From NCBI GenBank assembly GCA_031550125.1, contig JAVBOW010000010.1:1-64000 (forward strand): DNA of 64,000 bases, given 5' to 3'. Source of the DNA: JAVBOW01 sp031550125 (GTDB taxonomy: Bacteria > Bacteroidota > Bacteroidia > Bacteroidales > Rikenellaceae). This document shows, piece after piece, positions 7,533 through 16,723 of this stretch. Position 1 is the stretch's first letter, and each line of letters starts with the position of its first letter. The position numbers and the translations under genes were made by a program. Under the pieces are notes generated by a model, which saw only the letters and a program-made list of their open reading frames with translations, did not search any database and was not told the DNA's origin.

Positions 7533-8144
7533 ATGAACACCACCTTCCTTACCATAATAGAGGTTTTAGGCACGTTAGCCTTCGCCATCAGCGGCATACG
7601 TCTGGCGGCGGCGCGGCGGTTCGACTGGTTCGGGGCATACTCCGTGGGACTGATAACGGCAATAGGCGGCGGTACGCTGCGCGACGTATTCCTGGGACTC
7701 ACGCCTTTCTGGATGCTCAACGGAAGCTATCTGGTAACCACGGGCATAGCGCTGGCCATCACTATCATTTTCGGGCGCTATCTGGTTAAACTCAACAACA
7801 CCTTCTTCATATTCGACACCATTGGCCTGGCGCTTTTCGTGGTTGTCGGCATTGAAAAGAGCGTAGCCTGCGGATTCCCATTCTGGGTGGCCATAGTGAT
7901 GGGTACCGTAACCGGCATAGCCGGCGGGATCATGCGCGACATACTCATCAACCAGGAACCGCTCGTATTCCGCAAAGAGATATACGCCCTGGCGTGCATC
8001 ATGGGAGGGTTGGTCTATTGGCTCGCCTGGTCGCTCGGCGCAGAGAAACATATAGTCAGCATCCTGGCCGCGCTAACCGTAATAGCTTCGCGCCTGCTGG
8101 CGGTGAAATACCGGCTGGGGCTGCCCGTGCTTAAACAACTTTAG
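7533..8144 (+). CDS. TRIC-type cation channel / UPF0126 membrane protein
   Basis: 203 residues, about seven hydrophobic segments in two homologous halves of three plus one. Each half carries the family signature: GGGTLRDVFLG (about 49-59) and GGIMRDIL (about 131-138). Bacterial members (YicG/YadS group) are homotrimeric monovalent-cation channels of the inner membrane. Start chosen at 7533, which follows repeat copy B and gives a normal membrane N-terminus. It converges on the alkaline phosphatase gene with an 11-base gap. Confidence 0.9.
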   Translation: MNTTFLTIIEVLGTLAFAISGIRLAAARRFDWFGAYSVGLITAIGGGTLRDVFLGLTPFWMLNGSYLVTTGIALAITIIFGRYLVKLNNTFFIFDTIGLALFVVVGIEKSVACGFPFWVAIVMGTVTGIAGGIMRDILINQEPLVFRKEIYALACIMGGLVYWLAWSLGAEKHIVSILAALTVIASRLLAVKYRLGLPVLKQL

Positions 8145-8155
8145 AAGACGGAGAC

Positions 8156-9229
8156 CTATTTGATCTTGAGCGCCTCGCGTATCTTCTTCGGGATATCGGT
8201 ATTGTCCATAATCCCTGTAAAAGCCTCGGCGCCCGCGCCGTAAGCGAAGACAGGAACCATTACCGCCGTGTGGCCGCCGGTGCTGAAAGAGGGTTTGAGA
8301 CCCTGGTCGCCCAACAGGAAATCGGCCTTGCCCGAGGGAAGGGTCAGGCCTCCTGTCTCGTGGTCGGCGGTGATTATCACCAATGTTCCGGGGTTGCGGT
8401 CGGCGAAATCGAACGCAGCGCCCACGGCATTGTCGAAATCCACGGTTTCTGTGACGACGAAATTTATATCGTTCTCGTGGCCGCCGGTATCTATCATGGA
8501 ACCCTCCACCATAAGGAAAAAACCCTTTTTCCCCGCCCCGGCCAACAGCCTGAGGGCGGCGTCGGTAGCCTGCGGCAGGTAGTCGCCGCGTCCTTTGGCC
8601 GCAGGGGCCATGTGCGACGGCGCGAGTATGGCGGCCAGGCGACCTTTCTTAACGGCCAGCGCCTCGTCTACGGTATAGGCGACGGCGTAACCCCTGGCGC
8701 GCAGGGAGTCAGTAAGTTTCGCCCCGTCGGAGCGTTTCTCGAAGTTATTCAATCCGCCGCCCATGAACACGTCCACGCCGCAACGGGCTATCTGCAAAGC
8801 TATCTTCTCGCTCGATCCCCGGCTGGACTGGTGCGCCATGAATGCTGCGGGCGTAGCGTCGGTAATGTCTTTGGTGACAACCACGCCCGTGGCCAGACCC
8901 GCCTGTGCGGCCTGTTCGCGGACGTTGGCTAAAAAGCCCCCCGCGGCGTCCATGCCTACCGTGCCGTTGTTGGTTTTGACGCCGGTGGAGAGCGCCGTAC
9001 CGGCCGCAGCCGAATCGGTGACGCGGTTATTGGCCGACTGCGTCTTGCACAGCCCCGCAAAGACGGCCCGCTCCATGGACAAGGGCTTTTGAGAGGAGAG
9101 CATGGCCGCGTTAACCTGAGCCACGCCCATGCCGTCGCCTATCATGAAGATCACGTTACGTACAGGTTCGCCCGCTTTGGAGAAAAGGAAAAACAGAATG
9201 AAGATAGTTCCCAGCGATAGTTTTTTCAT
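8156..9229 (-). CDS. Alkaline phosphatase (PhoA superfamily), periplasmic
   Basis: About 357 residues with a signal peptide MKKLSLGTIFILFFLFSKAG. Seen: metal ligand in IFMIGDGMG, the nucleophile Ser in VTDSAAAGTALSTG, and HETGG in ADHETGG for the zinc site. It hydrolyses phosphomonoesters in the periplasm to supply phosphate. I place the start at 9229 (or the ATG at 9235): a -7 box lies at 9252-9259, so the longer upstream reading frame would begin before the transcript. It is transcribed away from the hexokinase gene. Confidence 0.93.
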   Translation of the reverse strand: MKKLSLGTIFILFFLFSKAGEPVRNVIFMIGDGMGVAQVNAAMLSSQKPLSMERAVFAGLCKTQSANNRVTDSAAAGTALSTGVKTNNGTVGMDAAGGFLANVREQAAQAGLATGVVVTKDITDATPAAFMAHQSSRGSSEKIALQIARCGVDVFMGGGLNNFEKRSDGAKLTDSLRARGYAVAYTVDEALAVKKGRLAAILAPSHMAPAAKGRGDYLPQATDAALRLLAGAGKKGFFLMVEGSMIDTGGHENDINFVVTETVDFDNAVGAAFDFADRNPGTLVIITADHETGGLTLPSGKADFLLGDQGLKPSFSTGGHTAVMVPVFAYGAGAEAFTGIMDNTDIPKKIREALKIK

Positions 9230-9251
9230 AGTCATTATTATATGCGTTACA

Positions 9252-9259
9252 CAAATATA
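9252..9259 (-). promoter_or_regulatory. -7 box (TATATTTG, minus strand) for alkaline phosphatase
   Basis: Reads TATATTTG on the minus strand, about 22 bases before the chosen start. It fixes the start of the phosphatase downstream of the longer frame. Confidence 0.7.
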
Positions 9260-9323
9260 GCTTAAAATGAGGTTAAATCGAAATATTGTGGCGAAAATAT
9301 GCGGCAATTTACAAAAGAATAAT

Positions 9324-9331
9324 TATATTCG
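9324..9331 (+). promoter_or_regulatory. -7 box variant (TATATTCG) for hexokinase
   Basis: TAnnTTCG, one base from consensus, 24 bases before the hexokinase ATG. The same TTCG variant precedes the GH38 gene. Confidence 0.55.
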
Positions 9332-9355
9332 CTTCACTAAAACTATCTAATTGCT

Positions 9356-10585
9356 ATGAAAAAGAAAATGTTCGAACTCGACTCCGCCCAGCTCAAAACC
9401 ATAGCCGAAACCCTGAGCGAAAGGGTGGCCGAAGGCTTGGTCAAAGAGGAGCAGGAGATACAGTGCATCCCCACCTACATCAAGCCGCGCACCGATATCA
9501 AGAACGGTAAGGTGCTGGTACTCGACCTCGGAGGTACAAACTGCCGCGTGGCAGTAGTTGAATTCAAAGACGGCAAACCCGAGATACATCCCGACGGAGG
9601 TTGGAAGAAAGACCTTTCGGAGGTGATGAAAAAAGATGGCGCCACGCGCGACGAACTTTTCAAGAATATAGCCGACATGGTCGCCACGCTGAACCTGGAG
9701 GGCGTGGAGCGAATAGGATACTGCTTCTCCTACCCGGCACAGTCCGAGCTTAACGGAGACGCAAAACTGCTACGCTGGACGAAGGGAGTGAATATAAAGG
9801 AAATGATCGGCAAACACGTAGGGGCCGAATTGATGGAATACCTCAACACTACCCTCAAAGGCAAAGCCAACTTCAAGAAAATAAACGTAATAAACGACAC
9901 GGTGGCAAGCCTTTTCGCAGGCCTCACGGACACCGGGGCGCAGGCGCATATAGGACTCATAGTAGGCACCGGCACCAACATGGCCACATTCTTCCACACC
10001 AACGCCATACCGAAAACAGACAAGGGCTACAAGGAAAAAGGGCTGGTACCAGTAAACCTCGAATCGGGCAACTTCCGCCCGCCATTCCTGTCCGTGGCCG
10101 ACGACAAGATCGACCGCTACTCCGAAACCCCTGGCGCGCAACGCTTCGAGAAGGCCATATCGGGTTTCTATCTCGGGCGGATACTGGAATACGTCTTCTC
10201 GTGCGACGAGCTGGAAGACAACTTCGACGCCGCAGGCCTTACCCGCATCATGAGCTATCCCGATATGTACAAAGAGGATTACGTGGTCTGGTCGCACATC
10301 ATCTACGAACGCTCCGCAAAACTGGTGGCGGCCTCCCTCGCCGGACTCATTCAGCAAATGAAAGCTAACGATACCAACATAAAGGTCATACGCCTGGTTG
10401 CCGAAGGCAGCCTGTTCTGGAGCGAAGACCGCAAAACGACCCGCCGCTTCAAGAGCTACAAAGACATCGTAATGGATGAGCTGGCGATGCTGCTGGGCGA
10501 ACTCGGACTCGGCGACGTGAAAGTGAAGGTAGAACCCCAGGAAAACGCCAACCTTATCGGCTCGGCTATCGCCGGACTGTCGTAA
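9356..10585 (+). CDS. Hexokinase (eukaryote-like family)
   Basis: 409 residues of the hexokinase type found in Bacteroides, not the smaller GlcK. The phosphate loop LDLGGTNCRVAVVEF lies near residues 59-73, the small-domain motif FSYPAQS near 124, INDTVASL near 180 carries the catalytic Asp, and GLIVGTGTNM near 201 is the adenosine-binding glycine loop. It phosphorylates glucose and often mannose in the cytoplasm, which suits the mannosidase genes next door. A strong hairpin follows it. Confidence 0.93.
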   Translation: MKKKMFELDSAQLKTIAETLSERVAEGLVKEEQEIQCIPTYIKPRTDIKNGKVLVLDLGGTNCRVAVVEFKDGKPEIHPDGGWKKDLSEVMKKDGATRDELFKNIADMVATLNLEGVERIGYCFSYPAQSELNGDAKLLRWTKGVNIKEMIGKHVGAELMEYLNTTLKGKANFKKINVINDTVASLFAGLTDTGAQAHIGLIVGTGTNMATFFHTNAIPKTDKGYKEKGLVPVNLESGNFRPPFLSVADDKIDRYSETPGAQRFEKAISGFYLGRILEYVFSCDELEDNFDAAGLTRIMSYPDMYKEDYVVWSHIIYERSAKLVAASLAGLIQQMKANDTNIKVIRLVAEGSLFWSEDRKTTRRFKSYKDIVMDELAMLLGELGLGDVKVKVEPQENANLIGSAIAGLS

Positions 10586-10611
10586 GGCGGACGGACCCGA
10601 AAGGCTCGTAT

Positions 10612-10655
10612 AAAACTACGGCGACCCTCTTAATAGAGGGCCGCCGTAGTTTTTT
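10612..10655. terminator. Bidirectional terminator between hexokinase and GH125
   Basis: AAAACTACGGCG...CCCTC and GAGGG..CGCCGTAGTTTT form a long stem flanked by A and T runs, serving the convergent genes on both sides. Confidence 0.9.
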
Positions 10656-10707
10656 GCCGATCCGTCCCGATTACGTGCAATTCTGCACGTAATCGGGCTA
10701 TGAACGG

Positions 10708-12183
10708 TTATATGCTGTTAAGCAGGTCTACCTTACCTTCGTTGACCAGCTTGAGGATCAGTTCGCCGAAGAGGGTATTCTGCCATGCGAACCATGCGCG
10801 GGTAAAATCGGCCGGATTGTTCTTGTTGAACGACTCGTGCATGAAACCCATATTGTTGTCGGTGGCCATCAACATTTTTATGCACTCTTTGATCTCCTGG
10901 TCGTCGGTGCTGGTGAAGGCTTTCATCATTATGCTCATGGGCCATACCATATCGTAACCGATATGCGGGCCGCCTATGCCTTCGCCTGCCGAGCCTTTGA
11001 AAAAGTAAGGGTTGTCGAGGCTCCAGACGAATTTGCGGGTATTCTGGTAGACAGGGTCGGTTACGGGTACGTCTCCCAGGTAGGGCATGGCCAGCAGGCT
11101 GGGTACGTTGGCGTCGTCCATAAGGAAACGGTTGCCGAAACCGTCCACCTCAAAAGCGTAGATCTTGCCGTATTTGGGATGTTCGACCACGGCGTACTCT
11201 TTGAGCGCCTTTTCGACCTCGTCGGCCAGGACGCGGCAGTTTTTGGCCGTATCGCCTTTTTTGTTTACGGCGTCGAGTATCTCGGCGGCCTTACGCAACG
11301 AAGTTACGGCAAAGAAGTTAGAGGGAACGAGGAAAAGGAATGTTGTGGCGTCGTCCGAGGGACGGAAGGTGGAGGCTATCAGGCCCACCGGATTGACGGG
11401 ATTGCCTTTGCCGCCGTTGACCACGGTATCCAGCTGGCGTTCGGTCTTGCGCATGAAGGTGTAAGGGCCTACGCCGTCCTTGCGCTGTTGGGTGCGGAAG
11501 GTGGTAAGCACGTTCTCTATAGCCTTAATCCACTCCTCGTCGAAGATCGAGGCGTCGCCGGTGACTTTCCAGTAGTGGTAGGCCAGGCGGATGGGATAAC
11601 ATAGCGAGTCGATCTCCCATTTGCGCTCGTGCAGTTCGGGTTTCATTTTGGTTATGTCGCTCATCCACTCGCCTCCTTTGGGGCCGTCGTTGAAAGCGTT
11701 GGCGTAAGGATCGATATTGATGCACATGAACTGACGGCGGATGACGCCGGCAAGCATGCTCTTAAGGTGTTCGTCCTGGTTGGCCAGCTGAACGTAGGGC
11801 CATACCTGGGCTCCGGAGTCGCGCAGCCACATGGCGTGGATGTCGCCGGTGTAAACGAAGGTGTCGTCCTTGCCGTTGAGTTTGCGGTAATGGACGGTGG
11901 TGTCGAGGGTGTTGGGGAAGCAGTTCTCGAACATCCAGCGCAGCTTGGCGTTGGTGAGCAGGGCTTTGACGCGTGCAATCTCCTTTTCGACGGCCTGCGA
12001 GGCGAAGAGACGGTCGGCGGCGGCAGGACGATTGGTTACCATGTAGTTGGCGGGGCGGGTGTTATCCTGCCTTACCCTCTGCTCGAGGTCGATGGCGGAG
12101 GCTTTCACGGGCGACGTCGCCGCTACGGCGAAGGCCAGGCCGCAAGCCGCGATGGCGGCGGCGATGATGGAAGTCTTGTTCAT
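10708..12183 (-). CDS. GH125 exo-alpha-1,6-mannosidase, secreted
   Basis: 491 residues. The start at 12183 gives a signal peptide (MNKTSIIAAAIAACGLAFAV); a longer frame to 12270 only overlaps the GH76 gene. Family features seen: TGDIHAMWLRDSGAQVWPY near the N-terminus, the FEVDGFGNRFLMDDANVPSL segment, and IGGPHIGYDMVWPMSI near the C-terminus. GH125 enzymes are metal-independent inverting exo-mannosidases that release alpha-1,6-linked mannose, for instance from N-glycan or yeast-mannan backbones. It starts 2 bases after the GH76 stop, so the two are one operon. Confidence 0.93.
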   Translation of the reverse strand: MNKTSIIAAAIAACGLAFAVAATSPVKASAIDLEQRVRQDNTRPANYMVTNRPAAADRLFASQAVEKEIARVKALLTNAKLRWMFENCFPNTLDTTVHYRKLNGKDDTFVYTGDIHAMWLRDSGAQVWPYVQLANQDEHLKSMLAGVIRRQFMCINIDPYANAFNDGPKGGEWMSDITKMKPELHERKWEIDSLCYPIRLAYHYWKVTGDASIFDEEWIKAIENVLTTFRTQQRKDGVGPYTFMRKTERQLDTVVNGGKGNPVNPVGLIASTFRPSDDATTFLFLVPSNFFAVTSLRKAAEILDAVNKKGDTAKNCRVLADEVEKALKEYAVVEHPKYGKIYAFEVDGFGNRFLMDDANVPSLLAMPYLGDVPVTDPVYQNTRKFVWSLDNPYFFKGSAGEGIGGPHIGYDMVWPMSIMMKAFTSTDDQEIKECIKMLMATDNNMGFMHESFNKNNPADFTRAWFAWQNTLFGELILKLVNEGKVDLLNSI

Positions 12184-12185
12184 TT

Positions 12186-13400
12186 TTATTTGTCGGTTTG
12201 TTGGTTTTCGGCGCAGTATTCGGACAGGCGGGCCATGATCTCCACCGTGGCGGCCTGGCTGAGCAGCCATAGCGGCGCTTCGGCAAGGCGGGCGTTGCCC
12301 TGTCCGCTCCAGTCGGTGTAGATGAAGCCCTGCGGGCTGCGGGCGTTATCCCAGGCGTACAGTACGCTTCGTTTGAAAGAGTCCATGTAGACGGGGTTTC
12401 GGTCGGCGCGATAAAGTTCGGCGAAACCGCGCATCATCACCGCCGTGAACCACATGTTGGTTTCGCCGCCCAGGCGGAAAGTCTCGCCTCCGGGCGTGGT
12501 GAATTCCCTGAGGAAACGCATGTGGCACGACGAAGCTATCTTCTGAGCGTCTTTCAGATAGGCGACGTCGCCCGTAAGCCCGTAAAGCAGCGCGGCGGCC
12601 TGCATCATCTGGCCGCTGTTGTATGAGAATTTCTTGCGGCTTATGCGGCCCGTCTGTATGCTTACGTTGTCGTAATACAGGTTGTCTCCGGGATCCTGCA
12701 ACGTCTTTTTTGTCCAGGCGTATAGCTTTTTCGCCTTTTCAAGGTAGCGGTCATGGCGCGTGGCTTTGTAAAGTTTGCAGGCGTAGACCGTTCCCGGAGC
12801 GTTGGAGCAGGTGTTCTTGCTTCCTTTCTTCTGCTCACACCAGTAGATGCCGCCCCCCAGGATGTCGTCGGTGCCGCTCTCTATGAATTTCCAGACGTCT
12901 TCGGCCTTTTCGAGGTAGCGTTTATCCCCTGTCTTGAAGTATATGTCCAGGAAATCTATACCTATCCACACGTTGTCGTCGTAGAAACGGTCGGAGGGAC
13001 GGCGGCCCACGTAGGAGGCGTAGGCCGCGGGCTGGCGGCGCGCGTCGTAATATTTTTCGAGGCCCGGCACCACCTTCTCCTCGAGTATTTTCGCATAGGC
13101 GTCGCCGGCCGTCGTTCCCACAAGGGCCGCGACGGCAGAAAGCGTACCCGAGAAGGGCCACAGGTAGGAATAGGGATTGCTCGAGGCGGCCTGGCCTGCG
13201 GCAAGGTAATCGGCACGGAAGGTTTTGTCGTAAGGATAGTTTTCCCTGAGCAGGGGCGATCCGGGGACGGAATAATATTTATATAAGGAGTCGAGTGTCC
13301 GCGAGGCCATCCCGGCGAACCGCAATGCGTCCGAAGGTTGCCCGAAACCATGCGACAGGACGGCGGCGAGCAAAAAAACTATCACGGCGGGCTTCTTCAT
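12186..13400 (-). CDS. GH76 endo-alpha-1,6-mannanase, secreted
   Basis: 404 residues with a signal peptide (1-20, ending HGFG). It has the (alpha/alpha)6 pattern of GH76 and the catalytic Asp pair at 141-142 (FYDDNVWIG). GGGIYWCEQKKGSKNTCSNA and FSYNSGQMMQAA are further family segments. GH76 cuts the alpha-1,6-mannan backbone of fungal mannan. It is first in a GH76-GH125 operon, divergent from the GH38 mannosidase; together they should break an alpha-mannan or high-mannose glycan to free mannose. Confidence 0.93.
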   Translation of the reverse strand: MKKPAVIVFLLAAVLSHGFGQPSDALRFAGMASRTLDSLYKYYSVPGSPLLRENYPYDKTFRADYLAAGQAASSNPYSYLWPFSGTLSAVAALVGTTAGDAYAKILEEKVVPGLEKYYDARRQPAAYASYVGRRPSDRFYDDNVWIGIDFLDIYFKTGDKRYLEKAEDVWKFIESGTDDILGGGIYWCEQKKGSKNTCSNAPGTVYACKLYKATRHDRYLEKAKKLYAWTKKTLQDPGDNLYYDNVSIQTGRISRKKFSYNSGQMMQAAALLYGLTGDVAYLKDAQKIASSCHMRFLREFTTPGGETFRLGGETNMWFTAVMMRGFAELYRADRNPVYMDSFKRSVLYAWDNARSPQGFIYTDWSGQGNARLAEAPLWLLSQAATVEIMARLSEYCAENQQTDK

Positions 13401-13417
13401 AAAAACTGCAATTTCGA

Positions 13418-13425
13418 CAAAATTA
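13418..13425 (-). promoter_or_regulatory. -7 box (TAATTTTG, minus strand) for GH76-GH125
   Basis: On the minus strand TAATTTTG lies 17 bases before the GH76 start. It shares a 104-base divergent intergenic region with the GH38 promoter, so one regulator could control both. Confidence 0.6.
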
Positions 13426-13467
13426 GTCAGATTTGCCGAAAGGAAAAATTATCGGAGGAATATTTCG

Positions 13468-13475
13468 TATCTTCG
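13468..13475 (+). promoter_or_regulatory. -7 box variant (TATCTTCG) for GH38
   Basis: TAnnTTCG, 29 bases before the GH38 start. Confidence 0.6.
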
Positions 13476-13504
13476 CCAGGAGATAAAACCTAAAAACCCA
13501 CATA

Positions 13505-16500
13505 ATGAAAAAACTTTTGACAATTTTGTGCCTCGCGTGGTCGGTAGCCGCAGCGGCACAGCCAAAGGAGGGTACCGTGTACATGGTGTCCAACGCGCAC
13601 TTCGATTCGCAATGGAATTGGGACGTGCAGCAATCCATATCGGTGTACGTACGCAACACCCTTACGCAGAACCTGTACCTGCTGGATAAATATCCCGACT
13701 ACGTGTTCAACTTCGAGGGAGGGATAAAATATTCCTGGATGAAAGAGTATTACCCCGAACTTTACGCCCGCATCAAACCGTACATCGCGTCGGGCCGCTG
13801 GCACGTAAGCGGCGCGTCGTGGGACGCCAACGACCCCAACATGCCGTCGCCCGAGTCGTTCTTCCGCAACATCCTGCTCGGACAGGAGTTCTACAAGAAG
13901 GAATTCGGCGTCAAGTCCACCGACATCTTCCTTCCCGACTGCTTCGGATTCGGATACACCATCCCCACCGTGGCGTCGCACTGCGGGCTGATCGGATTCT
14001 CGACGCAAAAACTGCAATGGCGCCTGAAACCTTTCCACGGCGACAAGAAATATCCATTCCTCTTCGGCCTGTGGCAGGGTGTAGACGGGTCGCGCATAGC
14101 CGCCCTGATGGACGGAGGCAACTACGGGCAGCGCTACGACGGCGAAGACCTGAGTAACAACGCCAACATAAAGGATATAGCCGCCAACACAGTAAACCAC
14201 AAGGGCATACGCTACTACGGCACCGGCGACATAGGCGGATCGCCCACCATCGCGTCGGTGGAGACCGTCCAGAAGAGCGTACGCGAAGGCAAAGGCCCGG
14301 TTAAGATAGTCAGCGCCGCCTCCGACCAGCTTTTCAAAGAATATCTGCCTTTCGACAAGCATCCCGAGCTTCCGGTATGGAACGGCGAGTTGCTTATGGA
14401 CGTACACGCCACAGGGTGCTACACCTCGCAGGCCGCAATGAAACTCTACAACCGCCGCAACGAGGTGCTGGCCGACGCCGCCGAGCGCGCGTCGGTGGCC
14501 GCAGAATGGGTGGGCGGCCTGGATTATCCTCAGGCCAAACTCAACGAGGCGTGGAAACGCTTCATATGGCACCAGTTCCACGACGACCTGACAGGCACCA
14601 GCATACCCAAGGCCTATACATGGTCGTGGAACGACGAACTGCTTTGCCAGGCCGATTTCGCCAACATACTCACCGCCGCTACGGCTAACGTGGCCCGCGG
14701 CATGGACACCGAAGTTTCCGGGACGCCCCTGATCGTCTTCAATCAGCTGGCGCAGGAACGCAAAGATATAGTAGTAGCGGAGGTTCCGATGGCCAAAAAG
14801 CCCGCAGGAGTTACCGTACACTCGCCCAAAGGCAAGGTGAACGCGCAACTGCTTTCCTATGAGAACGGCAAGGCAAAAATAGCGTTCGCAGCGCAAGCCG
14901 CGCCGGCCGGATTCTCCGTTTATGACGTACGCAGCGGCTCCGCCGCCGCTTCGGGCGCGTTGAAAGCCTCGGGCAACACCATCGAAAACAAGATATACAA
15001 GGTGACCCTGGATTCCAACGGCGACATAGCCTCCATATTCGACAAGCGCTACAAGCGCGAACTTGTGGAAAAAGGCAAAGCCGTGCGCCTGGCCCTGTTC
15101 ACCGAGAACGAGTCGTTCCGCTGGCCGGCATGGGAAATACTCAAGCCCACTATAGACGCCGAGCCGTCGGCCGTGACGGGCAAACCCGCGATAACCGTGG
15201 CGGAGAAAGGAGAGGCCCGCGTGACGCTTCGCGTGGAGCGCAATTTCGACGGATCGCAATTCGTGCAGTACATATCGCTTACGGACGGGGCCGCCGACGA
15301 CCGCATAGACATCTACAACGAAATAGACTGGAAGCACACCAACGCCCTGCTCAAGGCCGAATTCCCCCTTTCGGTAGCCAATCCCGAGGCCACGTACGAC
15401 CTCGGCATAGGCGCGGTGCGCCGCGGCAACAACACCGAGACGGCCTACGAGGTTTACGCGCAGAAGTGGGCCGACCTTACAGCCCCCGACAACTCGTACG
15501 GGGTGTCCGTACTCAACAACAGCAAATACGGCTGGGACAAACCAGCCGACAACACCATCCGCCTGACGCTGCTTCACACCCCTAAAACGCAGCGCGGATA
15601 TGCATATCAGGACAAGCAGGATAAAGGATTCCACACGTTCACGTATTCCATCGTAGGACACAAGGGAAGCTACTCTGAGGCAGGCATCGTACGTAAGTCG
15701 GACGAGCTGAATGCCCCCATGTACGCCTTCAACAGCGCGAAACACAAAGGCCCGCGCGGGAAGATGTTCTCGATAATAAGCAGCTCGACGCCCCAGGTGG
15801 ACGTTAAAATGCTCAAAAAGGCAGAGGACGGCCAGGGATATGTGGTGCGGGTGTACGAGACGCAGGGCAAAAACGCAGGCAACGTCAGCCTGACGTTCAA
15901 CGCTCCCATAGTGTCGGCGCGCGAAGTCAACGGCATTGAAGAAGAGTTGGGCGCGGCGCAATTCGCAGGCAACAAGCTGACTTTCGGCATCACGGCCTTC
16001 GCCCCCAAGACTTTCGTCGTCAGGCTGGCTCCCGTCTCCGCCCCCCAAAAGGCCTTTGCTTGCAAACCACTGGAGATCAAATTCAACAGCGACGCCTTCT
16101 CCAACGACGCCTTTGCCGGTACGATGGGCGATTTCGACCGCCGCGGCAACACTTACGCGTGGGAGCTGCTGCCCGAAACGCTGCACAGCGAGGGCGTCGA
16201 CTTCCGTTTCGGTCCGCTCGAGCGCGCCAACGCGCTGCGCTGCAACGGCGACACGATACGTTTCGCGCCGTCGGCGGCGAATAAAACACTCTACCTGCTG
16301 GCGGCCTCTTCGGAAGGCGACACCCAGGCCGACTTTACCGTCGACGGCAAGTCGAAAAGCTATTACATACCTTACTATTCGGGCTTCTGGGGCCAATGGG
16401 GCGGTTTCGAGCAGGATTTCAGCGGTTACGTCAAACACGCCGACGTGGCTTACGTGGGAACGCACCGACACAACCGCCAGACTGGCAACGAACCGTATGT

Positions 16501-16663
16501 CTATACCTATATGTTCAAGATAGCCATCCCTGTGACGGCTTCGACCGACATGGTTATCCTTCCGCGCGACCGCAAAGTGAACATATTCGCCGCCACGCTT
16601 TCGGAGATAGATCCGCAGGAGGTTACGCCCGCTTCGCAAATGTTGTTCACCTCAGTAAAATAA
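13505..16663 (+). CDS. GH38 alpha-mannosidase, secreted
   Basis: 1052 residues with a signal peptide ending about residue 19 (AAAAQ). The zinc site and nucleophile are visible: His32 and Asp34 in NAHFDSQWNW, nucleophile Asp145 in FLPDCFGFG, and His359 in HQFHDDLTGTS. Beta-sandwich domains make up the C-terminal half. GH38 enzymes are retaining alpha-mannosidases trimming alpha-1,2/1,3/1,6-mannose from N-glycans. It diverges from the GH76-GH125 operon. The fully open antisense frame across the gene is a codon-bias artefact. Confidence 0.95.
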   Translation: MKKLLTILCLAWSVAAAAQPKEGTVYMVSNAHFDSQWNWDVQQSISVYVRNTLTQNLYLLDKYPDYVFNFEGGIKYSWMKEYYPELYARIKPYIASGRWHVSGASWDANDPNMPSPESFFRNILLGQEFYKKEFGVKSTDIFLPDCFGFGYTIPTVASHCGLIGFSTQKLQWRLKPFHGDKKYPFLFGLWQGVDGSRIAALMDGGNYGQRYDGEDLSNNANIKDIAANTVNHKGIRYYGTGDIGGSPTIASVETVQKSVREGKGPVKIVSAASDQLFKEYLPFDKHPELPVWNGELLMDVHATGCYTSQAAMKLYNRRNEVLADAAERASVAAEWVGGLDYPQAKLNEAWKRFIWHQFHDDLTGTSIPKAYTWSWNDELLCQADFANILTAATANVARGMDTEVSGTPLIVFNQLAQERKDIVVAEVPMAKKPAGVTVHSPKGKVNAQLLSYENGKAKIAFAAQAAPAGFSVYDVRSGSAAASGALKASGNTIENKIYKVTLDSNGDIASIFDKRYKRELVEKGKAVRLALFTENESFRWPAWEILKPTIDAEPSAVTGKPAITVAEKGEARVTLRVERNFDGSQFVQYISLTDGAADDRIDIYNEIDWKHTNALLKAEFPLSVANPEATYDLGIGAVRRGNNTETAYEVYAQKWADLTAPDNSYGVSVLNNSKYGWDKPADNTIRLTLLHTPKTQRGYAYQDKQDKGFHTFTYSIVGHKGSYSEAGIVRKSDELNAPMYAFNSAKHKGPRGKMFSIISSSTPQVDVKMLKKAEDGQGYVVRVYETQGKNAGNVSLTFNAPIVSAREVNGIEEELGAAQFAGNKLTFGITAFAPKTFVVRLAPVSAPQKAFACKPLEIKFNSDAFSNDAFAGTMGDFDRRGNTYAWELLPETLHSEGVDFRFGPLERANALRCNGDTIRFAPSAANKTLYLLAASSEGDTQADFTVDGKSKSYYIPYYSGFWGQWGGFEQDFSGYVKHADVAYVGTHRHNRQTGNEPYVYTYMFKIAIPVTASTDMVILPRDRKVNIFAATLSEIDPQEVTPASQMLFTSVK

Positions 16664-16676
16664 CGCTTAATTATTC

Positions 16677-16710
16677 GAGTGAGGGCGGCCTGGCGGCCGC
16701 TCTCACTTTA
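16677..16710 (+). terminator. Hairpin after GH38
   Basis: GTGAG-GGCGGCC and GGCCGC-CTCAC pair around a short loop, followed by TTTAAA. The short T tract suggests a weak terminator before the glycosyltransferase gene, 14 bases further on. Confidence 0.6.
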
Positions 16711-16723
16711 AACGACATAACAA

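Noticed and set aside
13490..16639. A 1049-residue open frame antisense to the GH38 gene
   Set aside because: It mirrors the mannosidase frame and arises from its codon bias; no domain is recognisable and GH38 motifs are complete on the plus strand.
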